A model generated the notes under the pieces. It was not told the DNA's origin. It did no database searches and saw nothing but the letters and a program-made list of their open reading frames with translations. Positions 16,040 through 23,326 of a stretch of 64,000 bases of DNA are shown here, piece after piece. The DNA comes from Chloroflexota bacterium (GTDB taxonomy: Bacteria > Chloroflexota > Anaerolineae > Promineifilales > Promineifilaceae), in the NCBI GenBank assembly GCA_022616275.1, contig JAKEFB010000142.1, positions 1 to 64,000 of the forward strand, in the 5' to 3' direction. How positions within the stretch are numbered: position 1 is the first letter of the stretch; the number at the start of each line of letters is the position of its first letter. Made by a program: the position numbers and the translations under genes.

Positions 16040-17200
16040 TTAACGGCGGCGCAAAAAGGCCGGAATGTCCAGGTTGTTCGGTGTAAACCGGGGCTGGACA
16101 GGTTGGGGGGGTTGCGAGTTTGGCCTTTGTGCGCCGCCGGCCGAGGACTGAGGAGCGCTGCTGCTGCTCTGAGTAGCCGCGTGAGAAGCTGTATAGGCTG
16201 GCGGGTTCTGCCCGTATTGCTGCTGCAGCACCTGCCGCCGGGTTGGATGACGGCTTTCAAAACCGGTGGCAATCACGGTAATGCGCATTTCGTCGCCCAT
16301 ATTTTCGTCAACCACCGCGCCAAAGATCAGGTTGGCGTCCGGGTGAGCTGTTTCTCGGATAATGGAAGCGGCCTGGTTGACCTCAAACAGGCTCATATTC
16401 GGGCCGCCGGTGACGTTAAAGAGGATGCCCCGCGCCCCGTCAATGGTCACGTCCAGCAGCCGGGAGCTGACGGCCTGCTCGGCCGCCAGGCGCGCCCGGT
16501 CGTCGCCCTCGCCCCGGCCGACGGCCATCAGGGCTGCCCCGCCTTCGGACATAATCGCCTTTACGTCGGCAAAATCCAGGTTAATCAGCCCCGGCACGGT
16601 AATTAATTCGCTGATGCCCTGGATACCCTGGCGCAAAATGTCGTCGGCCAGAGCAAAAGATTCGGTTAAGGTCATGCGTTTATCGGTCAGCTCCAGCAGG
16701 CGGTCGTTGGGGATGACGATGAGCGTGTCCACATGTTCCTTCAGCCGCTCAATGCCCTGCTCGGCCGCCTGGGCCCGCCGGCTGCCCTCAAAGAGGAAGG
16801 GGCGAGTCACTACGCCAATCGTCAGGGCGCCGTGCTCTTTGGCCACCCGGGCGACGATGGGCGCGCCGCCGGTACCGGTCCCACCGCCCATACCGGCGGT
16901 GATAAAGACCATGTCCGAGCCTTTGAGCACCTCGTACAGGTCTTCGGCCGATTCCTCGGCCGCTTTCGTCCCTTGTTCCGGGTTGCCGCCCGACCCCAGG
17001 CCGCGCGTCAGCTTCTCGCCAATACGCACCCGCATTGGGGCATTGGACAGCATGAGGGCCTGGGCGTCGGTGTTCACGGCAATAAAATCCACCCCGGTCA
17101 CTCCCTCGGCGATCATGCGGTTGACGGCGTTGCTGCCGCCGCCCCCGACACCAATCACCCGGATTCGGGCGAAATTCTCTACCTCTGGCGCTCGCTGCAT
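16040..17200 (-). CDS. ftsZ: Cell division protein FtsZ
   Basis: FtsZ is the tubulin-like GTPase that builds the division ring. The 386-residue protein shows the GTP loop [13 protein letters not shown], the tubulin signature [10 protein letters not shown] and the synergy loop [16 protein letters not shown] variable Gln/Ser/Pro-rich linker leads to the conserved C-terminal peptide DIPAFLRRR that binds FtsA or ZipA-type partners. GAGGG lies seven bases before the chosen ATG. No ftsA, ftsQ or mur genes flank it, so it is outside a classic dcw cluster; a small HTH gene lies 61 bases upstream on the same strand. Confidence 0.98.
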   Translation of the reverse strand: MQRAPEVENFARIRVIGVGGGGSNAVNRMIAEGVTGVDFIAVNTDAQALMLSNAPMRVRIGEKLTRGLGSGGNPEQGTKAAEESAEDLYEVLKGSDMVFITAGMGGGTGTGGAPIVARVAKEHGALTIGVVTRPFLFEGSRRAQAAEQGIERLKEHVDTLIVIPNDRLLELTDKRMTLTESFALADDILRQGIQGISELITVPGLINLDFADVKAIMSEGGAALMAVGRGEGDDRARLAAEQAVSSRLLDVTIDGARGILFNVTGGPNMSLFEVNQAASIIRETAHPDANLIFGAVVDENMGDEMRITVIATGFESRHPTRRQVLQQQYGQNPPAYTASHAATQSSSSAPQSSAGGAQRPNSQPPQPVQPRFTPNNLDIPAFLRRR

Positions 17201-17261
17201 CTCTCTACCCTCTTTTCTCTGATGGGCCATATTGTTACTCTCGTCGTTCCTACTGCTTCCC

Positions 17262-17474
17262 TTACAGTAAGGTGGCCTTGTTGCCCGGCCGGGGATCGTA
17301 GTGGCCGGCGAACTGCTCTAACACGTCTTTTTCCACCAGCCACTTGTTGCCAAACTTAATGGCTGGCAACTTTCCCTGGCGAATGAGCCGCCGGACGGAC
17401 TCGGGATGGATATTCAGACGTTCGGCTACCTCGTTCACACCGGCATAATTTTCTATCAAATCCTCTTTAGCCAT
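17262..17474 (-). CDS. Small MerR/excisionase-type HTH protein
   Basis: The 70-residue product is one winged-helix domain: [34 protein letters not shown], the pattern of BldC and excisionase-like DNA-binding proteins. It probably binds DNA as a dimer or in arrays. The start is placed at [10 protein letters not shown] strong promoter with overlapping inverted repeats lies immediately upstream, suggesting autoregulation, and ftsZ follows 61 bases downstream, so this protein is a candidate regulator of ftsZ. An alternative is an unrelated excisionase remnant, but no integrase is nearby. Confidence 0.88.
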   Translation of the reverse strand: MAKEDLIENYAGVNEVAERLNIHPESVRRLIRQGKLPAIKFGNKWLVEKDVLEQFAGHYDPRPGNKATLL

Positions 17475-17487
17475 AGCATGCGGGATA

Positions 17488-17539
17488 TTACAACAATTGA
17501 CGATGTTGTAACAATACAACAAAACTCACCTTGTGTCAA
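17488..17539 (-). promoter_or_regulatory. Sigma70-type promoter with overlapping TGTTGTA inverted repeats
   Basis: On the minus strand TTGACA (17534-17539) and TATTGT (17511-17516) are 17 bases apart. Half-sites form two overlapping dyads: TTACAACA (17488-17495) with TGTTGTAA (17504-17511), and TGTTGTA (17504-17510) with TACAACA (17515-17521). They cover the -10 and start region, the position of a repressor site, and drive the HTH gene and perhaps ftsZ. Confidence 0.75.
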
Positions 17540-17577
17540 GTAGTTTCACAAATTTGGGGCAAAAGAGGGGTTATTGC

Positions 17578-17605
17578 GTGACAGCCATACGACGTAAGGT
17601 AGAAT
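17578..17605 (+). promoter_or_regulatory. Likely promoter of the methyltransferase gene
   Basis: GTGACA (17578-17583) and TAGAAT (17600-17605) are separated by 16 bases, each one base off consensus. The methyltransferase start codon follows 21 bases later. Confidence 0.5.
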
Positions 17606-17626
17606 TGCTCCTCCGGGAGAGATGTT

Positions 17627-18697
17627 GTGTTAGAGTTCTACTCGGCCTTAGAGCAGAAGACGCCCAAGTGGCTCAAATGGCTTGTTCCTCAGCGCCTGAG
17701 AATCTGGCTGGGGTATCAAATCAAAGGGAAAAGAAAGCCGAGCTTTGACCTGGGATTTCTCGATTACGCGTTGACTTTGCCGGCCGGAGAAACCGAGGCG
17801 TCGCTTTTTGACTACCTGGCCAGCTTTGCCATTGAGGGGGAACACCCGGCCGAAGAGTTCCAAAACTATTTGCGGCTCGACTTTAAGCGGTTTTTATATA
17901 CTTTGCAGATGATCCCGGACGGCGAGGGCCGGCTGCTAGAGATTGGGGCCGAACCGTACTTCACCTCGATGCTGTTGCGCAAATTCACCCGCTACGAGCT
18001 TGCTTTCACTAACTTCTTTGGCGCCGACCACCCCCGCCAGGCCCACCGAACGCTAACTAACCCCTACCAGGAGCGCTTGCGCTTTGACTATCACAATGTC
18101 AACGTCGAAAAAGAGCCTTTACCGTTTCCAGACGGTTATTTCGACGTCGTGTTGCTCTGTGAAGTGCTGGAACATTTCACCCATGACCCCCTCCAGGCGT
18201 TGGCCAATATCCAACGCGTGCTCAAACCGGGCGGCTGCCTTATCCTGACCACGCCCAACGTCACCCGGCTGGACAACGTTATCCACATCTTAATAGGGGT
18301 CAATATTTATGATCCCTACTCAGGCTATGGCCCTTACGGCCGCCACAACCGCGAATATAGCCGGCACGAAGTATATTTACTCCTGACGCACCTGGGCTTT
18401 CAAACGGAATTATCTTTTACCTCCAATGTTCGGGCTGTTGACCCCCAACAGTACCTCGAAGTTATGCGGTATGGCCTGGAGCCTTCAGATAACCACCAAC
18501 AACCAGGACACAACCGCCCCTCACCAACAGCCGAAACAGCGGAAACGAGGTTTAAAAAGCTGTTCGATTTGATCCAACACAGGCCGGGCGACCTGGGGCA
18601 TTATATATTCACCCGGGCGCGCAAGAATGGAGACCCGGCCGTGAGAAAACCGAGGTGGCTTTACCGCAGTTACAGCCCTGACGAACTGTGCGATTGA
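17627..18697 (+). CDS. Class I SAM-dependent methyltransferase
   Basis: The 356-residue protein has an N-terminal helical region, then a methyltransferase core from about residue 100: LLEIGAEPYFTS (SAM loop), PLPFPDGYFDVVLLCEVLEH and LKPGGCLILTTPN. The core type is common in enzymes that methylate glycans or lipids. The GTG start follows GGGAGA by a short spacer; a nearby ATG at 17622 gives only a three-codon frame. The last 50 residues are basic and rich in Arg. It is divergent from the ftsZ/HTH genes, alone on its strand, and the substrate is unknown. Confidence 0.85.
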   Translation: MLEFYSALEQKTPKWLKWLVPQRLRIWLGYQIKGKRKPSFDLGFLDYALTLPAGETEASLFDYLASFAIEGEHPAEEFQNYLRLDFKRFLYTLQMIPDGEGRLLEIGAEPYFTSMLLRKFTRYELAFTNFFGADHPRQAHRTLTNPYQERLRFDYHNVNVEKEPLPFPDGYFDVVLLCEVLEHFTHDPLQALANIQRVLKPGGCLILTTPNVTRLDNVIHILIGVNIYDPYSGYGPYGRHNREYSRHEVYLLLTHLGFQTELSFTSNVRAVDPQQYLEVMRYGLEPSDNHQQPGHNRPSPTAETAETRFKKLFDLIQHRPGDLGHYIFTRARKNGDPAVRKPRWLYRSYSPDELCD

Positions 18698-18753
18698 AAA
18701 CAAGAAGTAGCCGTCCAACCTCCCTGGCTGCACTAAAGAATGGCTAAATCAGT

Positions 18754-20031
18754 TTAACCTGCTTCTGACAGTACTCCTTGCAACAGACTAGCCCGGCCGA
18801 GCAACCCCACCAGGCGGCCATTCTCATCTACAACCGGCAAACGCTTTATTTTATGTTCCAACATGAGCCGCAGCGCCTCAGCCAGCGAAGTCTGGGTCGT
18901 GACGGTAATCACCGGCGAGGTCATCAAGTCGGCCGCCGTTTCCCTGGTGTCCGGCAACTGGATGGTTGTCGCCGGCCGGCCAGTTACCAGGCCGCGCAGG
19001 CGGCCCAGCAGCCCTGGATGCCAGGCCGGCTGGCTGCGCCGGATCAGGTCGCCATCGGTGATAATGCCGGCCACCCGCTGCTCGTCGTCCACCACGACTA
19101 CCCGCCGCTGCTGGTAAGCTTCCAGGGCCTGGACAATCTCTTCTAATTGGGCCTTCATGCCAACCACGGGTACGTCCTGGTGCATCAGCTCGGCCACCGT
19201 TGTGCCGCTCTGGGGCGTAACCGGCCCCGCTTCCAGGGGAAACTGGTGGTACTCCAGCGTGCGCAGCACGTCCACCCGGCTGATCCAGCCCACCAGCCGC
19301 CCATCTCCATCTACTACTGGCAGCCGCTTGAGGCCGTGTTCCATCATTTTGGCCACTGCCCGGCGCACCTCGTCGGTCGCCAGGACAGTCACGGCCGGCC
19401 GACTCATCACACCGGCCGCCGTTCCGGCCTGTTGCTGCAAGGAGGCCAACTGCTGTTTCAACTGCGCCTCCGAAAGTTCCGCTTGCAGGTCCAGCCGGGT
19501 GGCCAGCCCGGCCCGGCGCAGCAGATCGCCATCGGTGATAATCCCTTGCAGCCGGCCGGCCTCGTCCACCACCGGCAGGCTGCGATACCCCCGCTTGAGC
19601 AGCAGCGCTACCACCTCGGCTATCGGCGTTTCCGGCCCGACGGTGACCACTTCCCGGCGCATGATGTCGCTCACCGGTTGGGCCAGTGGGTCCGGCCGCC
19701 GGCCGGGGGCATACTGGACCACCTCGACCTCCTCGACGGTGATGAGCCCATCGTCTACCATCCGGCGCACCTGGGGCATTAACCGCTCGACCGTTTCGGG
19801 TAAATCAACCCACTCAAACCGGATAGGTAAGTCAACCGAGAGGTCCACCAGCGTGGCTGTATGAATGCGGCTGTGAGCGCCAAAGCCGGCCAGGCCACGC
19901 GTGACCGTTGCTCCCGAAGCCCCCTCGCGCTTGAGCATTTCTAGTAGCGCCTTGTATAAGGCTTTGCCCTGGTAATGATCGCTTTCGCCAATGTAGATAA
20001 TGACCCGTAAGGCCTTTCCCTGCAGTTGCAC
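18754..20031 (-). CDS. DUF190 (PII-like) domain fused to four CBS domains
   Basis: Residues 1 to about 105 are a DUF190 domain (VIIYIGESDHYQGKALYKAL, RGLAGFG), a PII-like fold commonly found beside fluoride channels. Four CBS motifs follow at roughly 118-175, 205-265, 285-340 and 365-425, each ending in a GRLVG- or RVAGI-type strand with Asp-Gly-Asp or equivalent. The GTG start has AGGAG at seven bases. It lies 97 bases after crcB on the same strand, behind a fluoride riboswitch, so it most probably helps sense or control fluoride export in response to adenine nucleotides. The usual DUF190 protein is a stand-alone protein of about 110 residues, so this architecture is unusual. Confidence 0.9.
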   Translation of the reverse strand: MQLQGKALRVIIYIGESDHYQGKALYKALLEMLKREGASGATVTRGLAGFGAHSRIHTATLVDLSVDLPIRFEWVDLPETVERLMPQVRRMVDDGLITVEEVEVVQYAPGRRPDPLAQPVSDIMRREVVTVGPETPIAEVVALLLKRGYRSLPVVDEAGRLQGIITDGDLLRRAGLATRLDLQAELSEAQLKQQLASLQQQAGTAAGVMSRPAVTVLATDEVRRAVAKMMEHGLKRLPVVDGDGRLVGWISRVDVLRTLEYHQFPLEAGPVTPQSGTTVAELMHQDVPVVGMKAQLEEIVQALEAYQQRRVVVVDDEQRVAGIITDGDLIRRSQPAWHPGLLGRLRGLVTGRPATTIQLPDTRETAADLMTSPVITVTTQTSLAEALRLMLEHKIKRLPVVDENGRLVGLLGRASLLQGVLSEAG

Positions 20032-20127
20032 CGTCCACTCCTATGAAAAAAGCCACGAATTGCACGAATTAGACGAATTAATTTTCATCCATTGTGGTGC
20101 GCTTCGCGCATGAAAACCCCTCTTTGT

Positions 20128-20505
20128 TTAACGGACCAGCCGGGCCAGGTAGGCGCCCAGGAAGGCGGAGGCCAGCCCGACCAGATTATTGCTGAAAACG
20201 TTCAACAGGCCACTCCACAGAGTACCATTGCGCAGCAAATTCAAACTTTCAACTGTATAGGATGAAAACGTCGTGTAGGAACCAAGGAAGCCGACGGCCA
20301 ACAACAGGCGGGTTTCGGGCGAAATGCTCAGGCGCTCGCTGGCCAGGGTCAAGATAAAACCCAATAGAAAGCTACCAGAGATATTGACGATCAGTGTACC
20401 ATAAGGAAAATCGGCCCCCAACCGATTGGCGGCCCAAATCCCGACCAAATACCGGGCGTTGGCGCCTAAAGCAGCGCCCATCGTAATCAGCAGATAACGA
20501 CTCAA
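20128..20505 (-). CDS. crcB: Fluoride channel CrcB/Fluc
   Basis: The 125-residue membrane protein has four helices and the Fluc motifs GAALGANARY, NISGSFLLG and GFLGSYTTFSSYTVE, whose Asn and Phe residues line the fluoride path. Fluc proteins act as antiparallel dimers that let fluoride leave the cell. A fluoride riboswitch and terminator lie in its leader (20591-20690), so expression should rise with fluoride. The DUF190-CBS gene follows in the same operon. Confidence 0.97.
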   Translation of the reverse strand: MSRYLLITMGAALGANARYLVGIWAANRLGADFPYGTLIVNISGSFLLGFILTLASERLSISPETRLLLAVGFLGSYTTFSSYTVESLNLLRNGTLWSGLLNVFSNNLVGLASAFLGAYLARLVR

Positions 20506-20590
20506 GCCATTTCCTCCTTCTTGCTGCGATGATTAGCCTGTTCACTGGCAATCTCTTGAGCGTTTGTTGTGTCACCATCGTTGAAGGCCA

Positions 20591-20649
20591 TAAAAATGGC
20601 CTCTACTCAGCCATCTGCGCTGGCGCACACATGGGTGGGTAGAGGCCAT
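20591..20649 (-). terminator. Riboswitch-controlled intrinsic terminator
   Basis: ATGGCCTCTAC (20639-20649 on the minus strand) pairs with GTAGAGGCCAT (20596-20606), and a TTTTT run follows. The 5' arm is the same segment that forms the fluoride pseudoknot, so the two structures exclude each other. Confidence 0.9.
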
Positions 20650-20690
20650 CGATCCATTTCGCAGGATGTCTGGCGAGCCTCATCGCCTGC
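20641..20690 (-). promoter_or_regulatory. Fluoride riboswitch (crcB motif)
   Basis: On the minus strand GGCGATGAGGCTCGCC (20672-20687) forms the first helix, and its loop GAGGC can pair with GCCTC in the later GATGGCCTCTAC segment (about 20641-20651). These match the conserved parts of the crcB motif. Fluoride binding should free transcription through the downstream terminator into crcB. Confidence 0.9.
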
Positions 20691-20742
20691 CGGGCCGGCA
20701 GCAAGTGAAACCAACCCGGTCGCATTGGCTTGATAGTTAGCT

Positions 20743-20772
20743 ATTTTAGCCGGTAACAGCGATATTGAGCAA
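20743..20772 (-). promoter_or_regulatory. Promoter of the fluoride operon
   Basis: TTGCTC (20767-20772) and TAAAAT (20743-20748) on the minus strand are 18 bases apart. Transcription would begin about 45 bases before the aptamer. The -35 box lies three bases after the upstream phosphoesterase gene ends. Confidence 0.6.
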
Positions 20773-20774
20773 CT

Positions 20775-21371
20775 CTAAGCACACAACGGCACTTTAACCA
20801 CGGCCGTTTCGTAACATCTGGGCATATTCATCGGGCATGGCGCTGGTTTCAATGGCCTGTGCGTGTGCCCACAAACCAAAATATCCACTTCGGCCATGTC
20901 CAACAGCCGTTCCAGGCTGCTGTCTGGCCGGTCGCCGTACAAATACTCATTGATACGCCATGGGCTGCCATGCACCAACAACAGGCGCAAATGGCCAAGC
21001 TGAAGCGGGATTTGAGCGGAAAGCTGTAGCTGGTAGGCCTTGTTTTCGGCCGTCGTGTGCTCGTTGGTCCAGGCAATAGAGCGTTTGCCCAGCGCCTCGG
21101 CCTCCAGGCTGGTGTAGGCGCAGCCGCAGTCGTCACTGCTATGGCCCACCCCCTGGTCATAGTTGCCCATGATGGTTGGAATATTCCGCTCTCGGATAGT
21201 CACAATGACCTCGTTAGGGAAGGTGCCGGAGCCAACCAGATCGCCCAGGCAGTAACGCTGGTCCAGGTTGCGAGCGTCCATGTCTGCCAGGACAGCCTCC
21301 AGAGCAGGCAAGTTGGCGTGAATGTCGTCAAAAACAGCCACCTGGTTCAAATCAAATGCCTCCCTTATCAC
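20775..21371 (-). CDS. Calcineurin-like metallophosphoesterase, short C-terminus
   Basis: The 198-residue protein has the family metal ligands in order: DDIHANLPAL, GDLVGSG, GNYD, LVHGSP and CGHTHRP. It resembles YfcE/MJ0936-type phosphodiesterases, but soon after the last motif the usual 40-60 residue C-terminal sheet is missing and the remaining 25 residues look unrelated, so truncation or a frameshift is possible. The GTG start overlaps the stop of the ArsR-ArsC gene by four bases (GTGA), meaning it is translated with it. A role in arsenate handling, for example hydrolysing an organophosphate or arsenylated compound, is suggested only by this coupling. Confidence 0.82.
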   Translation of the reverse strand: MIREAFDLNQVAVFDDIHANLPALEAVLADMDARNLDQRYCLGDLVGSGTFPNEVIVTIRERNIPTIMGNYDQGVGHSSDDCGCAYTSLEAEALGKRSIAWTNEHTTAENKAYQLQLSAQIPLQLGHLRLLLVHGSPWRINEYLYGDRPDSSLERLLDMAEVDILVCGHTHRPLKPAPCPMNMPRCYETAVVKVPLCA

Positions 21372-22141
21372 CCGGCCCGCCGCCGGTCAATGACAATCAA
21401 CAAATGGTGAATACGATTCGTCAAGAGCCGGGCCGTCTCTTCAAAGGCGCGGAAGCGCGCTTTGTTCCCTTCGATGGTGACCGGATCGGGAAAGGTCCAG
21501 TGAATACGCTCAGGGTCGTCTGGAAATACCGGGCAGACTTCACGCACCCGGTCGCAGACGGTGATGATGTAGTCGAACGTCTGGCCTACGAAGGTGTCCA
21601 GGTGCTTGGACGTTTGCCGGCTGATGTCAATATTCAGCCGGGCCATCGCCCGGATGGCGTCGGGGTGGACGGCGGCTGGCTCACTCCCCGCGCTGAAGAC
21701 CTCGACCCGGTCTCCGCCAAGATGGCGCAAGAGTCCCTCGGCCATTTGTGAGCGGGCGCTGTTGTGGGTGCAAAGAAAGAGAACCCGCATGGGGCGCAGA
21801 GAAACCTGCTCCATTTTCGGCCGGGGATCACGTTCCGGGCTACCAATAACCGGGTGCAGCGCTTTTCCGCTGGCCAGGTACAGCGCACGCACCCGGTCCA
21901 GGTCCAGGCTGTAATAGATGTCCCGGCCGTTGGCGCTGCTGCGCCGTTCCCGGACAAGCTGCTGCTGGCGCAGGCGGCCCAGGTGGTAGGAAACCAGGTT
22001 TTGTGGCTGCCCTACGAGCTGGACCAGCTCATTGACGCGGTAGTCGCTGGCAGCCAGCGTTTTTAGAAGCTGCCAGCGCAGGTCGTGGGCCAGCAATTTG
22101 AGGAAGTCTGGCGGTTTATCCGCCACCAGTAGCTTTTGCAT
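21368..22141 (-). CDS. ArsR-type repressor fused to arsenate reductase (ArsC, LMW-PTP type)
   Basis: Residues 1 to about 100 form an ArsR-family winged helix (LVGQPQNLVSYHLGRLRQQQLV). Residues about 118-257 form a low-molecular-weight phosphatase-type arsenate reductase with the P-loop FLCTHNSARSQMAEG and the DYIITVCD cysteine segment. Fusing sensor-repressor and enzyme gives one protein that both controls and performs arsenate reduction. The start at 22141 has AGGAGG at five bases; an ArsR-like operator lies just upstream. No arsenite efflux gene is adjacent, although an ArsB/NhaD-type transporter is encoded at 5-6 kb. Confidence 0.93.
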   Translation of the reverse strand: MQKLLVADKPPDFLKLLAHDLRWQLLKTLAASDYRVNELVQLVGQPQNLVSYHLGRLRQQQLVRERRSSANGRDIYYSLDLDRVRALYLASGKALHPVIGSPERDPRPKMEQVSLRPMRVLFLCTHNSARSQMAEGLLRHLGGDRVEVFSAGSEPAAVHPDAIRAMARLNIDISRQTSKHLDTFVGQTFDYIITVCDRVREVCPVFPDDPERIHWTFPDPVTIEGNKARFRAFEETARLLTNRIHHLLIVIDRRRAG

Positions 22142-22158
22142 CAGGTCCTCCTGATAAT

Positions 22159-22205
22159 ATATCAAACTAATTTGATATGTTAGCAGAAGGGACGCTTGCG
22201 GGCAA
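22159..22205 (-). promoter_or_regulatory. ArsR box and promoter
   Basis: ATATCAAA-CTAA-TTTGATAT is a perfect 8-4-8 dyad at 22159-22178, the classic shape of ArsR operators. On the minus strand TTGCCC (22200-22205) and TAACAT (22177-22182) are 17 bases apart, so the dyad covers the transcription start. Self-repression of the fusion gene is expected. Confidence 0.8.
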
Positions 22206-22247
22206 CTATTATTGTGTCAAATCTGATTCAGTTTCAGATGCCCGCCG

Positions 22248-22273
22248 TTCGCATCCTCAGATGCGAACTCCTC
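22248..22273. repeat. TTCGCATC palindromic element, copy 1
   Basis: TTCGCATC-CTCA-GATGCGAA is an 8-4-8 inverted repeat followed by CTCCTC. A second copy with its loop inverted lies at 44681-44706, also followed by CTCCTC. It lies in the gap between the SPFH and ArsR-ArsC genes. Confidence 0.8.
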
Positions 22274-22291
22274 TACCTTCATCCTGGCTGT

Positions 22292-23290
22292 TTACGATTG
22301 TTTTTCCTGGTCATTAAACATCTCCCGCAGCGCGCCGACGGCCCCCAGCGCCCCGGCCGCTTCGTAGGGGATGAAGGTCTTAGACGCCTGTCCGTCGGCC
22401 ATCTTCTCCAGCGACTGGAGATACTTCAGGCCAATGGCATATTGGATCGCCGCGTCTTTGCCGACCACCTTGGCAATAGAGTCCAGGGCGGCCGCTTCGG
22501 CCTCGGCCGACAGGCGGCGGGCTTCGGCCTGGCCACCGGCCAGCGCCCGCACCGCTTCGGCTTCGCCCTGGGCGGCCAGAACGGCCGCTTCCTTGCGCGA
22601 CCGGGCCTCCCGGATGCGGGCTTCGGCTTCGCCCTCGGAAGTGAGGATGGCCGAGGTCTTGTTGGCTTCGGCGTCCAGCAATTGGGCCCGCTTGCGCCGT
22701 TCGGCCGTCATTTGCAATTCCATCGTCTGGCGAATGTCGGCCGGGGGGATAATGTCCTGTAGCTCGACGCGGGTCACGTCCACTCCCCAGGTGTTGGTGG
22801 CGACGTCCAGGGTAGCCAGCAGCCGGGCGTTAATCTGGTCTCGCGAGCTGAGCGTCTGGTCCAGCGTCATTTCGCCGACCACGTTGCGCAGCGTCGTCTG
22901 GGTCAGCTTCTCAATCGCGTCGGCAAAGTTGGCCACCTGGTAAATGGCCTTGACCGGGTCTATCACCCGATAATAGAGGATGGCGTTAATTTCCATGACT
23001 ACGTTGTCGCTGGTAATGACCGATTGCCGGGGGAAGTCCAGCACCTGCTCCCGCAGGTCAATGTAGGCCGAAGTTCGCGTCGTCACCCGGACCTGGCCAT
23101 CGGGGTGCTCCTCAATAAAACGGTAGGTGAAGGTGCGCGGCCGGTCCAGGAACGGGATGAGCATATTGACGCCGCTCTCGGCCAGGCGGTGGAACTTGCC
23201 CAACCGCTCAATCACCATCACCTGGCTTTGCGACACAACCTTAAGCACAGGAATCAAAGACGCTATACAACCAGGGTTTTCAACAGCCAT
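22292..23290 (-). CDS. SPFH/band 7 protein (stomatin/paraslipin type)
   Basis: The 332-residue protein has a band 7 domain at about 18-190 (VIERLGKFHRLAESGVNMLIPF, DNVVMEINAILYYRV, GVDVTRVELQDIIPP) followed by an alanine/glutamate-rich coiled coil (GEAEARIREARSR) and a short conserved tail. Such proteins oligomerise on membranes and affect lipid domains or proteases. The usual N-terminal membrane helix is nearly absent here; only about 12 hydrophobic residues precede the domain. AAAGGAGG lies at seven bases from the ATG. No NfeD partner is adjacent. Confidence 0.92.
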   Translation of the reverse strand: MAVENPGCIASLIPVLKVVSQSQVMVIERLGKFHRLAESGVNMLIPFLDRPRTFTYRFIEEHPDGQVRVTTRTSAYIDLREQVLDFPRQSVITSDNVVMEINAILYYRVIDPVKAIYQVANFADAIEKLTQTTLRNVVGEMTLDQTLSSRDQINARLLATLDVATNTWGVDVTRVELQDIIPPADIRQTMELQMTAERRKRAQLLDAEANKTSAILTSEGEAEARIREARSRKEAAVLAAQGEAEAVRALAGGQAEARRLSAEAEAAALDSIAKVVGKDAAIQYAIGLKYLQSLEKMADGQASKTFIPYEAAGALGAVGALREMFNDQEKQS

Positions 23291-23326
23291 TGACCAATCC
23301 TCCTTTATACTTGCTGCTGGCTGGCT

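Noticed and set aside
22156-22161. TATATT as the -10 box for the arsenic operon
   Set aside because: It would place the start of transcription inside the ribosome binding site; TAACAT further up is more reasonable.
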